Source of the DNA: Sparassis latifolia
Lineage: Eukaryota > Basidiomycota > Agaricomycetes > Polyporales > Sparassidaceae
DNA length: 64,000 nt
Assembly: GCA_018466975.1 (NCBI GenBank)
Contig: CM031562.1
Location: 372,001 to 436,000, forward strand
Direction of reading: 5' to 3'
Shown: in pieces, positions 20,912 to 32,280 of the stretch
Layout: every line of letters starts with the position of its first letter
Position numbering within the stretch: the first letter of the stretch is position 1
Notes under the pieces: model-generated
Database searches by the model: none
Told to the model about the DNA's origin: nothing
What the model saw: the letters and a program-made list of their open reading frames with translations, nothing else
Position numbers and translations under genes: made by a program

Positions 20912-21845
20912 ATGTTCGTACTTTCCATCATCAAGGTATTACAGAAACTCCCGGATCGCACCAAAGCTCACGCCATGCGCAGGACACCGTCGCAGTCCAC
21001 CCATCCAACTTCGGCGTGCCGCCAGAGCAGGCGTTGACGAACGAGCTGAACAAAAAGTACGCGAATCGCGTCTTGCACGATGTCGGCCTGTGCGTATGCG
21101 TGTTTGACCTCTCCGAAGTAGGAGAGGGGAAAATCCGGTATGGCGATGGCTTTCTGTGGTATAAAGGTGCGCATCATGCATCTGTAAATGTTCCGCAACG
21201 CGTTCAATGGAGCCGTTGCAGTTATTTTCCGTTTGGTGGTATTTCGACCGTTCCTGTCCGAAGTCATCCTCGCAAAGGTCAAGTCGTCTGACGAGGACGG
21301 CGTACGGTGTATGTGTTACTACATCATGCTACACTTCATCTGACACTCCAGCTGCGAAGTAACTGTAGGATTTTTTGACGACATGTATATTCCCCTCATA
21401 TACCTCCCAGAGCCGTCGGCTTTGTACGTCTCATCACCCATCGTATCGCACTGTCCTCTTCCACTCACACCGGTGTCCTCTGTCCGCCAGCGACCCAAAC
21501 GAGCGCTCACACTTCTGGCTCGCGGGCTCTGAGACGACATCCATCCACGAGCTGCTCGACTCCCCCGTCGCCGAGCGCATGTACATTGACGCCGGCGACG
21601 TCCTGCGCGTGCGCGTCGAGGCCGACGAGTTTTATGATGACGAGCCCGGCCCGCCCAAGGCGACCGAGGGCGTCCAGCAAGCTCGTGAGATGCGGCGGCC
21701 ACCGTACACCATTACTGTGTGTTGTCCAGTCCGTCCGCTCTGTAAACCAATACTAACTTGACCGAAGTGTTCGATTGCAGAACAGGGCTTGGGACCAGTC
21801 TCCTGGTGGAAGGACGCAGGTGTGGAAGCCATGGACGAAGGCTGA
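20912..21845 (+). CDS. RPC25: RNA polymerase III subunit Rpc25/RPC8 (Rpb7-like)
   Basis: Stalk subunit of nuclear Pol III, pairing with Rpc17 and needed for tRNA and 5S initiation. Six exons (20912-20935, 20983-21166, 21222-21306, 21352-21423, 21491-21716, 21768-21845) total 669 bases, 222 residues, typical for the family. The N-terminal SHS2-like tip domain reads MFVLSIIKDTVAVHPSNFGV, then ALTNELNKKYANRVLHDVGL and GEGKIRYGDGFLWYKVIFRL. The C-terminal OB domain reads CEVTVGFFDDMYIPLIYLPE, then RVRVEADEFYDDEP and the closing GLGPVSWW. The GD(G)F-WY tip and the D-D-MYIP strand distinguish it from Rpb7. The donor at 21307 (GTGTAT) is preferred because the next GT would bring a stop. Confidence 0.93.
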
Positions 21846-22150
21846 AAATCGAATTGTGATCCAACATAGAAATTCCCGATGTATTGTGCCTGCTTTGAAC
21901 ACGACATTTGGCGATACACCCTTTATGTTCTGTAATAATATAGATAAAATTTTATTTGGGACATATAATAATTTCAGCGATAGCAAGTCGATAACTTAAC
22001 TGCAAGTTTTTCAATCGATAGTCGCCCGCAATGCCTATCACTTAATATTATCTTCCAATCCCACAGCTGCGATGACCCGGAGATTCGAGTCAACTGTATT
22101 CACCTGGTCGGAGTCATATTACGCAGAGGGGGGTCTCACACAACGCACAA
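21846..22150. other. Intergenic region upstream of pyridoxal kinase
   Basis: AT-rich 305-bp spacer with the RPC25 3' UTR and the next promoter; nothing else seen. Confidence 0.5.
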
Positions 22151-23516
22151 ATGTCCAAACATGTGCCGAAGACAGAGAGAGTGCTAAGCGTCCAGTCGCA
22201 CGTCGCGTTCGGGTACGTGGGGGGCAAGGCGGCGGTGTTCCCTCTACAGTGCTTGGGATATGACGTCGATGTGCGTATTGTGAATTTCCGCTCGATTGCG
22301 TGTGTTGACGACAGTTCGGACAGGTGGTGAATACCGTGAATTTTTCCAACCACTCCGGTAGGTTCTGTGTACTGTTCACGGTCTTTGGAGTTTGAAGCTG
22401 ATCTCTTGGACAGGATATGGCCGCTTTGGCGGTTCGAGAGCGAGCGCATCTGAGCTGGCAGGAATATTCCAGATCATGGAAGACAATGGGCTGTTGTTCC
22501 CGGATAGACTTCTCACAGGTCCAGATTCCTTATCTCGAACGCGTCGTGGTCGTGTGCTGAACTTTCGCAGGTTACATCCCCGGAGCGGAAGCTTTAGCGG
22601 CTGTGAAGGAAATCGCCTTGAAGCTTAAGCAACGTAACCCTGAGCTCATATACCTACTAGATCGTACGTCTGTACTGAGGCATCTCCCTATTTGACGATC
22701 TCAACATCTTACCCCTTAGCTGTCCTGGGCGATGCGGGCAGATTATATGTTGCGCCTGATGTCATACCCATCTACCGGGCAGCATTGCCATACGCTACAA
22801 TCATCACACCTAATTGGTTTGAAGTAGAGTAAGTCGCCAAACCCTCCTTCTCAGCTCACTCAATGTTTTGTGTGTTCCCCAGAGTTCTCACAGATATTAA
22901 AATGACGGACTCAGCGTCGTTGCGGCGCGCGATGAAGATTCTACATGACGAATACCGCGTCCCGAATGTCGTGATCAGCTCTATCCCGCTTCGTGCGTGG
23001 CTCGACGACCTCCTCCCAGCTCAGATACGACCTTCGTCTCAACACACGGATATCGACTTCCTGCTCTGCATCTCCTCGTCCTCCTCCCCCGCCAATTCCG
23101 GAGGGGAAGGTGGAGCGGGACGGGAGAGGATGTTGTCTGCACACGTCCAGTGCATACCCTGCCTTCCGGGCTACTTCTCTGGCGTGGGCGACCTTTTCTC
23201 CGCCCTCGTGCTTGCGCACTTCCACCCTGACGCAGCGCCCGCAGGTGCGGAGACGCCGCTGTCGCACGCGGTGTCACGGGCACTGACAAAGACGCATGCA
23301 ATACTGATGCTCACGGACGAGCATGCGCAGCACTTACCCGAGGACGAGCGGCTACCCACGGACGACGAGCTGGATGCCCGCGAGCCCGACCGCAAGATCA
23401 GGCGGATGCGCGGGCGCGAGCTCAGGCTGATACAGGGCCAGGACATCCTCCGTGGCGCGACGGATCTCGAGCCTAGACGTATGGTACCGTGGACTACCTT
23501 CTGGGAGGGTCAGTAG
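22151..23516 (+). CDS. Pyridoxal kinase (vitamin B6 salvage, Bud16-like)
   Basis: Phosphorylates pyridoxal, pyridoxine and pyridoxamine at the 5' hydroxyl in the cytosol with ATP. The start [20 protein letters not shown] is set by the conserved [20 protein letters not shown] (substrate pocket). Then [57 protein letters not shown] (metal/ATP site), [20 protein letters not shown]. Introns follow 22270, 22353, 22512, 22662 and 22829, all GT...AG. The late [18 protein letters not shown] carries the catalytic Asp in the GxGD motif. Between VPNVVISS and GVGD lies a variable Ser/Gly-rich insertion (about 30 residues) usual in fungal enzymes. The tail with [20 protein letters not shown] is conserved in fungi. 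No sign of damage. Confidence 0.93.
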
Positions 23517-23642
23517 CATTGACGCTGTACATGCATGCTGTATATTATGTGACGAGTGTTGCGCAGATATATGTTGTGTAGCGGCACGCTAATGGGGCAC
23601 ATGTGAAGAGAGTGCACGCTCTTGTCTCATCTTCTGGCCTCG
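23517..23642. other. Short convergent spacer
   Basis: 126 bp between two converging genes; holds both 3' ends only. Confidence 0.5.
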
Positions 23643-24577
23643 TCAACCTTGAGCGCTGAGAGTTTCAGCCTCCTGCCGTCGCCGCCTCCGGTAGTAACGG
23701 AATGCGAAAGCTCCTGACGCGCCTAAAACCACACCCAAGACTGCTCCGAGTACCTCTGCTACAATGTCCCCAGTTGACTGCGAAACTCTGTTCGACCCTG
23801 TTGTAGGAGTCGGCGACGGAAGTGGTGAGAAGGTTGGTAACGAACTGGATATTGGCAGGGTGGTAGACGGGAATGGCGACGTACTTCAAGAGATGATACA
23901 AGACATCATCTTACATGGTGATCGGCGATGAATATAAAGGCTTACTCGTTAGTGGGCATAGTGATCGTGAAGGATGAGATATCCAATCGTGTAGCATTAC
24001 TGGAGGGTACGAAGGTAATCGCCAAAGTAGTAGCCTTGTCCGGTTGCAGATCGACGGCGACTATGAGTCCTACAGCTGAGTCTACTTCTGTCGTGATTGA
24101 GATTACGGGATCCTCGGTGAAGAGCGTGATGTTTGCAGTTGCGTTCGATAGCGACGAGGTGCGTATATACAGAGCCAGACCTGTAAGCCCGCGTAAGTGG
24201 TAGCAGAATTTTATTTCCGACCTCTGTCCTACCTGTGAACGTCATGAAAAGCTGGGGTATGAAACCGCCAATTTTCGGTCCGTTTGTAGATGTCACTACA
24301 CTGTCAGGACCATCTGATGACGGAATAATTCGCCTGAATATCAGATGTTCAGTTGCACACCGGGAGTAGTAATATAGATGTTGCCTACTCACCACGAACT
24401 GTTAGAGCAAGATACTGAAGCAGTCGTACCGTCACATGCTGGGGGATTGTAGATGATGTCCGGATTCGTAGATTGCAAAGTAACATTGACCTGCGCATAC
24501 ACCAAGTGAAGCCAGCAGAGACCCATAGAAACGCATAGCCAGCACTGATGTCTGACTCCTAGAGGTTCAAGCCGCAT
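23643..24577 (-). CDS. Single-pass membrane glycoprotein with secreted β-rich ectodomain
   Basis: No enzymatic domain recognised. Four exons on the minus strand (from ATG 24575-24577 to TGA 23643-23645) keep one frame. The N-terminus has a hydrophobic core (CWLCVSMGLCWLHLVYAQ) that serves as a signal peptide, possibly starting at a second Met. The ectodomain (about 150 residues) begins VNVTLQSTNPDIIYNPPACD and has paired cysteines (CDGTTASVSC), NxS/T sites and the segment SLSNATANITLFTEDPVISI. A Ser/Thr/Pro stalk (SPFPSTTLPISSSLPTFSPL) leads to one transmembrane helix (VAEVLGAVLGVVLGASGAFA). It ends with FRYYRRRRRQEAETLSAQG, a short basic tail. This architecture is widespread in Agaricomycetes and resembles surface sensors. 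Homology to the neighbour at 25344 is architectural only. Confidence 0.75.
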
Positions 24578-25343
24578 GATGGGCTAGCCGCGGGGTGGAG
24601 AAAGACACAGCGCATCGGCAGTCGAGCGGAGAGGAATGCTCGTAAGCAGGATGAACGCAGCCTGCTGAAAGGCGACGTCCCCCATGTCCATGACAACCCG
24701 ATGCTTCAGGCTGTTGCCTGAGTCTACATTCAGTCCACATGGCCCTCGGCGTATTTTGGGCAGTTGTCTCCCCGAGAATACGTGAGATAGGATCGTCGAA
24801 GACGCAGAAGGGGTGACAGATGATGGGGCAGTTCCTGGCAGGGAATTTCGCAGGCAACAACCGGATATCATGTAATAGTTATCGCGGGCTATGGGTTACA
24901 ACAACGAATATTATTGCCAGGAACAGGGGTGCATTGGGGCTCAAACCCTAAATATGGGATACACCCTTCAAAAAATATTGATTTGCTGCGACTATCGGGA
25001 TGATTCACTCATGGACCAGGACACAGACTGTGTACATTCGAAACCACCGAAGAAGGAGAGACTAAAATTAAGAGGAAAGAAGGGGCGTAGCATTATGTCC
25101 GCGACAAACGAGTGTAAGTAAAGTCAGCGGCATAACTCTGCCGTAGATAACTGTCTAGACAGAAATATTTTTGTAACATTTACCTTGTCGGGAAGAAATG
25201 GGTGACATCGGACTTGACTTCCTCCACATCGTCCAACGCGTCGTCGTAGTCGTCGTCGTCGACAGCGGTGTCCAGCTTCCTTCAGGAAGACCTCACGTTC
25301 TTTTCAGACCTCTCTCCTTCAATACACCTGTCATTTCAGCAAC
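24578..25343. other. Divergent intergenic region between two membrane-protein genes
   Basis: 766 bp. Frames such as minus 24584-24871 cross it without a domain. It presumably carries both promoters; a CGTCGTCGTAGTCGTCGTCGTCGA trinucleotide-like run lies at about 25238-25262. Confidence 0.45.
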
Positions 25344-27310
25344 ATGTCCAACCATCTCAACCTGCGGCAGCGCATGCATCGCCGCGTCGTACCCAGGTCC
25401 GCCAGCGGTGGGCCCGCCCCCACCATCATCCAGGAGCCCACCATCATGGGTCCTACTATTGGTGGTCATCCCTCGCAGACCGCCTCTTGTGAGTTCCAAA
25501 CTTTCCAGCATTCGCCTCGTATTCACATTCAATTTTTTCCCCTAGCGTCACCTACGTCTTCTGCGCCCACTTCGAGCGCGCCCACTTCTTCGCCAACCTC
25601 ATCGAGCACTCCTCAATCCAGTTCTCCGTCTGAGACTCCGTCAGCTTCGGCTTCCTCATCTTTGTCGTCCTCCTTGTCGTCTTCGTCGTCGCCTGCGTCC
25701 TCGGCTGCGCCTTCAGCCTCGTCTGTCTCGAGCTTGTCGTCGGTTTCGTCCTCTTCTTCATCACCGGCCTCCCAGACGAACGGCAGCAGTTCTACCCGCA
25801 ACGTAGCTACTAACGCTGCTGCAACTTCGGTAAGTTGCTGTTTGCTTACTCGGTCACGCGGACTAACGCAACGCTCAGCTTGCCACCGCTACTCCAACTG
25901 GGCGGAGCACCGTCTTCGCGACGGAGACTGCGCCTCTCTCTCTTGCGAGCAACGCTGCTTCTCCGAGCGCTAGTTCGTCGTCTTCCCATTCTTCGGGAGT
26001 GAGCACTGGTGCGGTCGTTGGCGGTGTCGTCGCTGGAATCATCGGCGTGGCTGGTATCCTGTTCGCGGTCTACTACTTCTGGGTGAGTATACTGGGGTGC
26101 GATTTCGGGGCACTGCTAACGTGTTCCATCGCAGCGTCGCTCTAATCGTTCGGAAGATGAACCCATCGAAGACTTCAACGCGATGGCCTTCAAGCGCCAG
26201 TCCATGATACTTCCTGATGACGGGGACATCTCTCGGGCTCCATCCTTGAATCGCAGGGACAACACGAATTACAACATGCCTCCGCCGTCGATGATGAACG
26301 AGCAAATGATGGCTTATGCACCCCCGTCGTTAGCAGGTCGCGGCGCGTACTACAATGGGTTCCCCGCGCAGCCGTCATTCGCTCCGGCTCAGCATGACTC
26401 GACGGGTCCTGTGCAAAGCATCCCGCAGACGCCGAATTCTGGGAATCCATTCCTCGACCAGTTCGGTCAGCCGGTGTCTGCTGGTCCGTACAGCCCTGGG
26501 TTCCCTGGTCAAGGCGCACCGTCCGTCGACCTTCCGCTGTCTAATGGAGCAGCGCAGTATCTGTCCCGTCAGCCTCACTCCGCTGGGACGTTGAATGGCA
26601 CGCCGAACGATGCGCACTATGTGGACCTCGAGCGCTCCAGCGTCACCCCGTTCCAGGCTGCTCAGTACGTTGAGATTTCGCGCCGCCTCAATACGGCTCC
26701 TCCTCTGCCGTTGCCGTCGCCCGCTGCCGCTGCGATTGCCGAGGAGGCTCTGAACGAGTCCGAGTTGCCGCCCATCCCTGAGAAAGAGCGTCCTGTTAGC
26801 CCGCCTCTTCCCGCTATCACCGCCGTCCCTCAGGAAGAGAGTTATCTTAGCCCTGCTGCTGCAGAGATGCCTGTTCCCGCTGCTGCCGCCGTCTCCGAGG
26901 AAGAGCGCAACTCTGGACCATCGCCCTTCTCTGATCCTTCGGTGCACGAGCAGGCGTTTGAGCACGCAGGCGATGACGCGTCGGTCCGCGACTCGCTCCC
27001 CCTGCCGCTACCCGTCTTCTCCTCGCGCGAGCGCATCACTTCCAACCCGCCCATGTTACCCGAGATATTCCAGCAGCGCCCGTTCTCGCCCGTTGCCGCC
27101 GAGTTCCCCCAGGCCCCGTCGTCGCCGGTCCCGTCACCCTTGGCCTTGCACAGCTTCCCTGCTCCGCCGCCCCTGGCGCACTTCCCCGACGCCGCTACTG
27201 CTGTACGTCCGCGCCCCACAGTTGAAGCGGGCAGCGATCAGCCGGACCTCTCGAAGCGGGGGACCACGTACACGGTCTATGACGAGGAGGACGCCTACGG
27301 CGGCATTTAA
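25344..27310 (+). CDS. Mucin-like single-pass membrane protein with long Pro-rich cytoplasmic tail
   Basis: Four exons (25344-25488, 25546-25829, 25879-26082, 26135-27310) total 1809 bases, 602 residues. After a short basic N-terminus, residues about 50-190 are almost pure Ser/Thr/Pro/Ala, ideal for O-mannosylation. One transmembrane helix follows (GAVVGGVVAGIIGVAGILFA, VYYFW). The cytosolic part of about 400 residues begins RRSNRSEDEPIEDFNAMAFK, is rich in Pro, Ser and Ala, and ends with TYTVYDEEDAYGGI. The layout resembles Mid2/Wsc-type wall sensors, but no WSC domain or clear signal peptide is visible, so the topology is inferred. The first intron (57 bp) has no stop and keeps frame, so retention would still give a protein. 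Role as surface sensor is an inference. Confidence 0.78.
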
Positions 27311-29145
27311 GACACGCTATGCCACACGTGAACAGTGACAGCTAGGAGATAGACTGTCTAAGTCACACTGTACCACTTCATATTACCACCTTCGTTGATC
27401 GAGCTTCTCTCTCGGTTGCTTTGGGGTTGTTGGTTTCTCTGCGTATTTTCTGTCGGGTGGCGGGCTTCTACACCAAGCTCGCTAGTCCGTGCTCGTGTTT
27501 GATTGTGCCCTTTCTTTCTGAACGATCTAGTGACGCCGCTGCGCGGTCTGCGGTGGGGGTTATTTCTTGCTTGCTTGAAACTCTCGTTATACGTGCGCAC
27601 TCTCCTCTACCTTTTGCTCCGCTGTGTAGAGTGCAGCTGTACTGCTTGCTCCGTGCGGGCATTCAAAAATTCTGCCGACGGGCCCCGTCTCGTCCTATAC
27701 CAACTTGTTTCGATATTACTTGTTCTTTGTGGTTTTATTGGCTAAATTTACGATTGCTGTTGAATAGATGGTGTGCGTGTACTGTGATGTTTTGGTTGGC
27801 GTGTCGTAAGTGTGGAAGTGAGTAGCAGCCACTATCGAGGTAAGTGGACTGCGAAAGCGATTCCAACGAGTTCAAATCCACGACGTACGTGTGGGTCATA
27901 CGTCCCTGATGTTTCTGCCTTCTGCATACTTGTGCCAGCCTCCTAATTTACCACCCACCCTCGCGTATGGGTCGTAGAAGGGCCGCAGGCACTCGTACCT
28001 AGCTTACTACTGAGATGATGTGTAATCGTGATCGTTGAAGCTCAAATCTCGATATTGCAACGCTAGTTCTGCATGTTTATTTCAGTAACCTGCAGTGTTT
28101 GCCAGTTGGTGGTCTCATTTCTCTCTCTTCTATCACGCTTGTCAGCGCTCAACAAGACTTGGCGCCACATCTGGGCGGCGCGAGCCTCATGCTAACGTGC
28201 CTAGCTGTATATGGCAAGTATCGTAGAACGAGCATCGTAGCACGGCCGCACACAAAGCGAGCTCCACGTTATTTTTGTCGTCGTCTTGTAGGTCGAGGGA
28301 GCTGCAAAAAACAGGTGGATATTTTCGTGGTGGAATATGCATCAACACCACCGCCGCCACTCACACAGGCTGCCAGGATTTTTGCTGATGCAGTACCGTC
28401 GCGGAGATGTTGATTGACATCAATATCGTCCGAACTTGTACTCCTGCTAGTAGGCAATTGGTCACAATCACACCAGCAGCCCAAAAATGTCTAAATCTCT
28501 ATCTGATCGTCGAGATCGCACAAAGTGCAACCCGCTCCGAGACCTTGAGCGTTGCCGACGCCGCGCACGCGTCTGTCTGTCCACGATAGACGACGATGCT
28601 AGCCAGATCTCCGTGATCAGTCTATTAGTGTGCTCGCCGCGGATCGCGTCATGCACCTGGACTTCGCGCATCCTATCTCCGTACCGAGGCAGCTTTAGCC
28701 AGCGCTCGCTGCAGCCGGCTCCCCTGCAGTTAGCCTTACACTTTTCAGCAGCAAAGTAGAGACAGAGACGATATCGATTCCTTCCAGACAAGTACTGTAC
28801 CAAAATACACGACTACGAGACAGGTTATACGGACAGGCGGAAGCAAGGGTAACAAACTAACAAGAAGCTTAAATCGACAGCGAAGGAGGATTAAGTATCT
28901 AAGCGGAGGCGACGGCGCACACGTACGCCCATAGCTTTTGTCATAGATAAATACAACAGGGGCAGCAGCAATCAAGTAAGACATCCAAATATGTGCACGC
29001 GGAACGTAAAACGCAGAGAGCGCAGACGTAGAACATGAGCGAGGTAGCATGACCGGGGAGAATCCAGGAGAGCAGCGAGCGACACGAGCATCACGATCAC
29101 ATAGTCCCACGACAGTCAGTGTTCAAGAAGATACCCGCGCTGCGG
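27311..29145. other. Long intergenic stretch, no gene recognised
   Basis: Both flanking genes end into this gap, so it holds two 3' UTRs. Plus frames 27421-27825 and 28099-28413 and minus 28468-28803 have odd Cys/Arg/Leu-rich composition and no domain. A GTTCAAATCC string at about 27870 mimics a tRNA B box but no cloverleaf forms. Nothing else noted. Confidence 0.45.
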
Positions 29146-31774
29146 CTACTTCATGGGATCCAACCCTCCGATGCTATCTGAATTGAACCAGTCTCCAAAG
29201 TCCCGGTCAAAGTTGAGTTCACCGTCAGGTCGGAAGATCGACGGATCGAAATCGTCCAGGCCGTTATGGGGCATGAAGTCCGGCGGAAACAGGCCCCCCA
29301 GGATCGAGTCCGTAGTAGAGGGGGCCGGCGCGTGGTTCGCGTTCATCGACGGCGTCGACGTGTTCATCGCCGAGGGAGATGGGGCGGTCATATTGCCAGA
29401 CGAGTTCGGGGTGGGCGGGCCCGTATGGGTGCTTGGCACAGAACCCGGCGCAGATCCCTGCCCTGGTCCTGGTGCACCCGTCTGTGGTGACGAGTCGAGG
29501 CGCCCGTTTGGTGCCGACGTCTCATTGGCGCCGCTGGCGTCTTTCTGGCCGGGTTTAGGGTTCTGGCTTGGTGAGGGCGGTGGCATCATACCCAAGGGCT
29601 TCGGGCCCATCCTGCTGTTCGCACTGGGTGCACCAGGCGCACCAGAGAACTGTGCAGTCCCTGGCCGCGACTGCGGCCCGTCCGAAATGAACCCTCCCTC
29701 TCCCGCGGACGGCGACGCAGCGTTGCCACCCGGCACCATGTTGCCCATCCCCGAATGTTGCATGCCGGTCTTGTGCAGGTTTTGCATCGACTGCCTGTAC
29801 TGCAGCTGCTGCACGTGCTGCACCTAAGCCGAGTATCAGCATCGTCTGGAAGGCCACACCCCACGAACCGCGAGCGCACTCACCTGCTGTGGCGTCATCG
29901 GATGGTTCATCATCCCGGGGCTCATGGTCGCGCCCAATGGCATCGTCAACGTGTTCGGCATCCCTGGCTGGCCCGGGAAGCCACCCATTGGCCGACCCAC
30001 CATGCCGGGAATCATCTGGTGTGGGCCTACCGGCCCTCCTTGCTGCGATGGGTGCGGGAATGGTACCATGGGTGCCATCGGGGGTGGCTGCGGTTGTGGC
30101 TGATCGCCGTTCGCAGGCGATCGACGGACGCGCTTGCGGTCAGGAGGCGAAGCGTCGCTTCGGGGTAGTTGTTCAGGCTGAGTAGCAGTGTAGCAAAAGA
30201 AATGAAGGCACATCAACAACGCGCAGAGCACGATGATCAATAGACATACCTCTTGGCCAGGAGAAGTGCTACTTCGCTTGTTACCACGTTGCGGCTGCTG
30301 CTGTTGTTGAGGCGTCGATTGCAAAGGCTGGGCATTACGCTGTTGCATCGGGTGCTGCATTGGCGGCTGCATCGACGGTGTCGAGGGGCCCGCAGTCGCG
30401 TTCGTTGGCCCCGATGGGGGAGGACGTCCTGGTTGCCCTTGCCTCATCGCTCGTTGCCTAGCCGCAGCTATCATGCGTTGCTAATGGACAGAGAGAATTA
30501 GCCTCAGAATCGCACGCACACCACGACGACAATACCAACCTTATCCTCCGTTGTCAGCGACGGGTAATCCTTGTCAGCCAGTCCCACCTCCTCCTTGATC
30601 TGATTCAAAACCGCAGCGGGGATCCGGTTCAGCTCCTGGTTCACTTCATTCGCCAGGGCCTGCGCCGCCATGCCCGATGCCTGGCGGGCAGCGTTCATGG
30701 ACGGGCTCCGCGCGATGGTATTCGGAGCAGGCGAGCCCGGCTGGCTCGGTGACCGCGCAAGACCCTGAAAGCTCATCTGCGGCGTCTGCTGGGCGGGGAG
30801 CATCGGGCCCTGGGGACCGTTCGGGGGCAGCATGCCACCGCGGGCCATCTGAACTTGCGGGACGCCAGGGACGCCCAGCTGCGCCATCGGCGGCGGGTTC
30901 GCGGGCTGCTGCTGCTGGCCTGCAGCGCCCAGATTTTGAGGGGAGTGAGACATTGTGGGGGAGGCGAAGGGCGCGACGCCGTTTGGCGCGCGCTGCGGGG
31001 GGGCGCCCGGGCGCTGGCCCTGCATCAAGTGCGGCTGGTGCATGTTGGGAGGTTGTGGTGGCGGTCCACCCGCCATGCCTGAAGGGCCGGGGATGCCATT
31101 CACCTGTGGCATGCCCGCAAAACTGACGTGCGGTTGAGTGCCGTTGGGCATGACTGATCCTGGGCCTGCTGGGAGACCGTTCGGGATCACACCGTTTGGC
31201 ATGGGAGTTGGGCCCGGTGCGCCTGGCGGCCTTGATGTGCCGTTCATGTAGCGAGGTTGCTGAGGCTGTTGCTGGCCTGAGCGGGCGATCGATTGTCGCT
31301 GGGCAGCCTGTGCTGCTTGATGCTGTGGGATACCATCGTACGGCTGTCCGTCGCCGAGAGGGAGAGAACACATACCTGGGTGTAAAGGACTGCGTCCTCT
31401 GAACCTGCTCCACTGCTCTTTGCGGAGAACAATACCCAGAAGACACTCCACCATCTGATGCACGCGATCAGCGGTGTCGCCAGGCGAGACACAAAGAGCG
31501 CACTGACTCGAATAATAGACCTTGTTTTGCATTTATCGGGGGTTGGGCATCCGAGGCAAGCCCTGCTTCGTCCCTCAGAGCTTGGGCGGTCTTTATAAAG
31601 CCACGCTTTGAGCAATAATCAAAGATATAGATGTTGAACCTGCAGGTTGAGATGAATGAGAGACACGTAGTGCGGGGTAAAAGACGACACGCACATCCTC
31701 TCTCCGTCCCAGGTGATCGGTGGAGTTGGGGGAGGATCTGGAGGTCCGCCTGGCGGGGGAGCGATGGCAGCCAT
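29146..31774 (-). CDS. LisH-domain transcriptional regulator (Flo8/Som1/SSBP type), full-length copy
   Basis: Probable nuclear co-regulator of the LisH single-stranded-DNA-binding/Flo8 class, which acts with adaptor proteins in developmental and adhesion control. Seven exons (31695-31774, 31508-31639, 31376-31454, 30540-31307, 30250-30480, 29884-30177, 29146-29823) total 2262 bases, 753 residues. The LisH motif lies near residues 27-55 (MFNIYIFDYCSKRGFIKTAQ, ALRDEAGL). It is followed by GLLFEWWSVFWVLFSAKSSG, the WW-VFW block shared with LUG/SSBP proteins. The rest is Gln/Pro/Gly/Met-rich low complexity, with a basic patch DRKRVRRSP and an acidic/aromatic end (GLDDFDPSIFRPDGELNFDR) that may activate transcription. 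The start gives MAAIAPPPGGPPDPPPTPPI. Its 3' two thirds are duplicated inverted at 10097-11445. Confidence 0.85.
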
Positions 31775-32280
31775 TGACTGTCGGGCTGGTTTAACGATGT
31801 CAGAATAAGACTAGTCTCCGAGCGCGCTGATTGACTGCGAGCTCGCGCAGAGGCGATATGAGATGGATTTGGTGCACGACGGGGGCGAGGAAGGGGGGTG
31901 CGAGGCGCGAGGTGTGAAAACAAGAGGCGATGAGGAGTGCGGGCGGTGGGTAAGAGATACAGCGGATATATGTTACAGAAGATGCTATATGTCGAGCTCG
32001 TCGTCTGAGACGGCGACGGGCGAGGTATATCTGATGATGAGATGCGAGGGCGAGTTGACGGGAAGGGACGAAGCTGGCGGGGAGCAGGCGAGAAGCACGA
32101 GGCGAGCGACCCCGATGGGAATCGTCGGCTCAGTCTGCCGCACCCACAAACTCAGCCGCGGCAACCAGCGACAACAAGCCACACCACAGACCACAGACAA
32201 AAAACATATCCAGAAAACATACACTATTACTATTCCGATTATTACTAGTCCTAGTCTACAGCCCTCAGGAGTCAGAGTCT
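31775..32280. other. LisH-gene promoter and 3' flank of the START gene
   Basis: Both genes are on the minus strand, so this 506-bp interval joins the START-gene upstream boundary of the LisH gene and terminator of the START gene. Plus frames here have no domain. Confidence 0.45.

Noticed and set aside
25552..25801. Acidic/basic minus-strand frames in the mucin-like gene
   Set aside because: Antisense of a TCN-rich serine run; such frames arise automatically.
27840..27900. Possible tRNA (GAGTTCAAATCCACG looks like a B box)
   Set aside because: The bases around the supposed T loop do not pair, and no acceptor or anticodon stem can be drawn on either strand.
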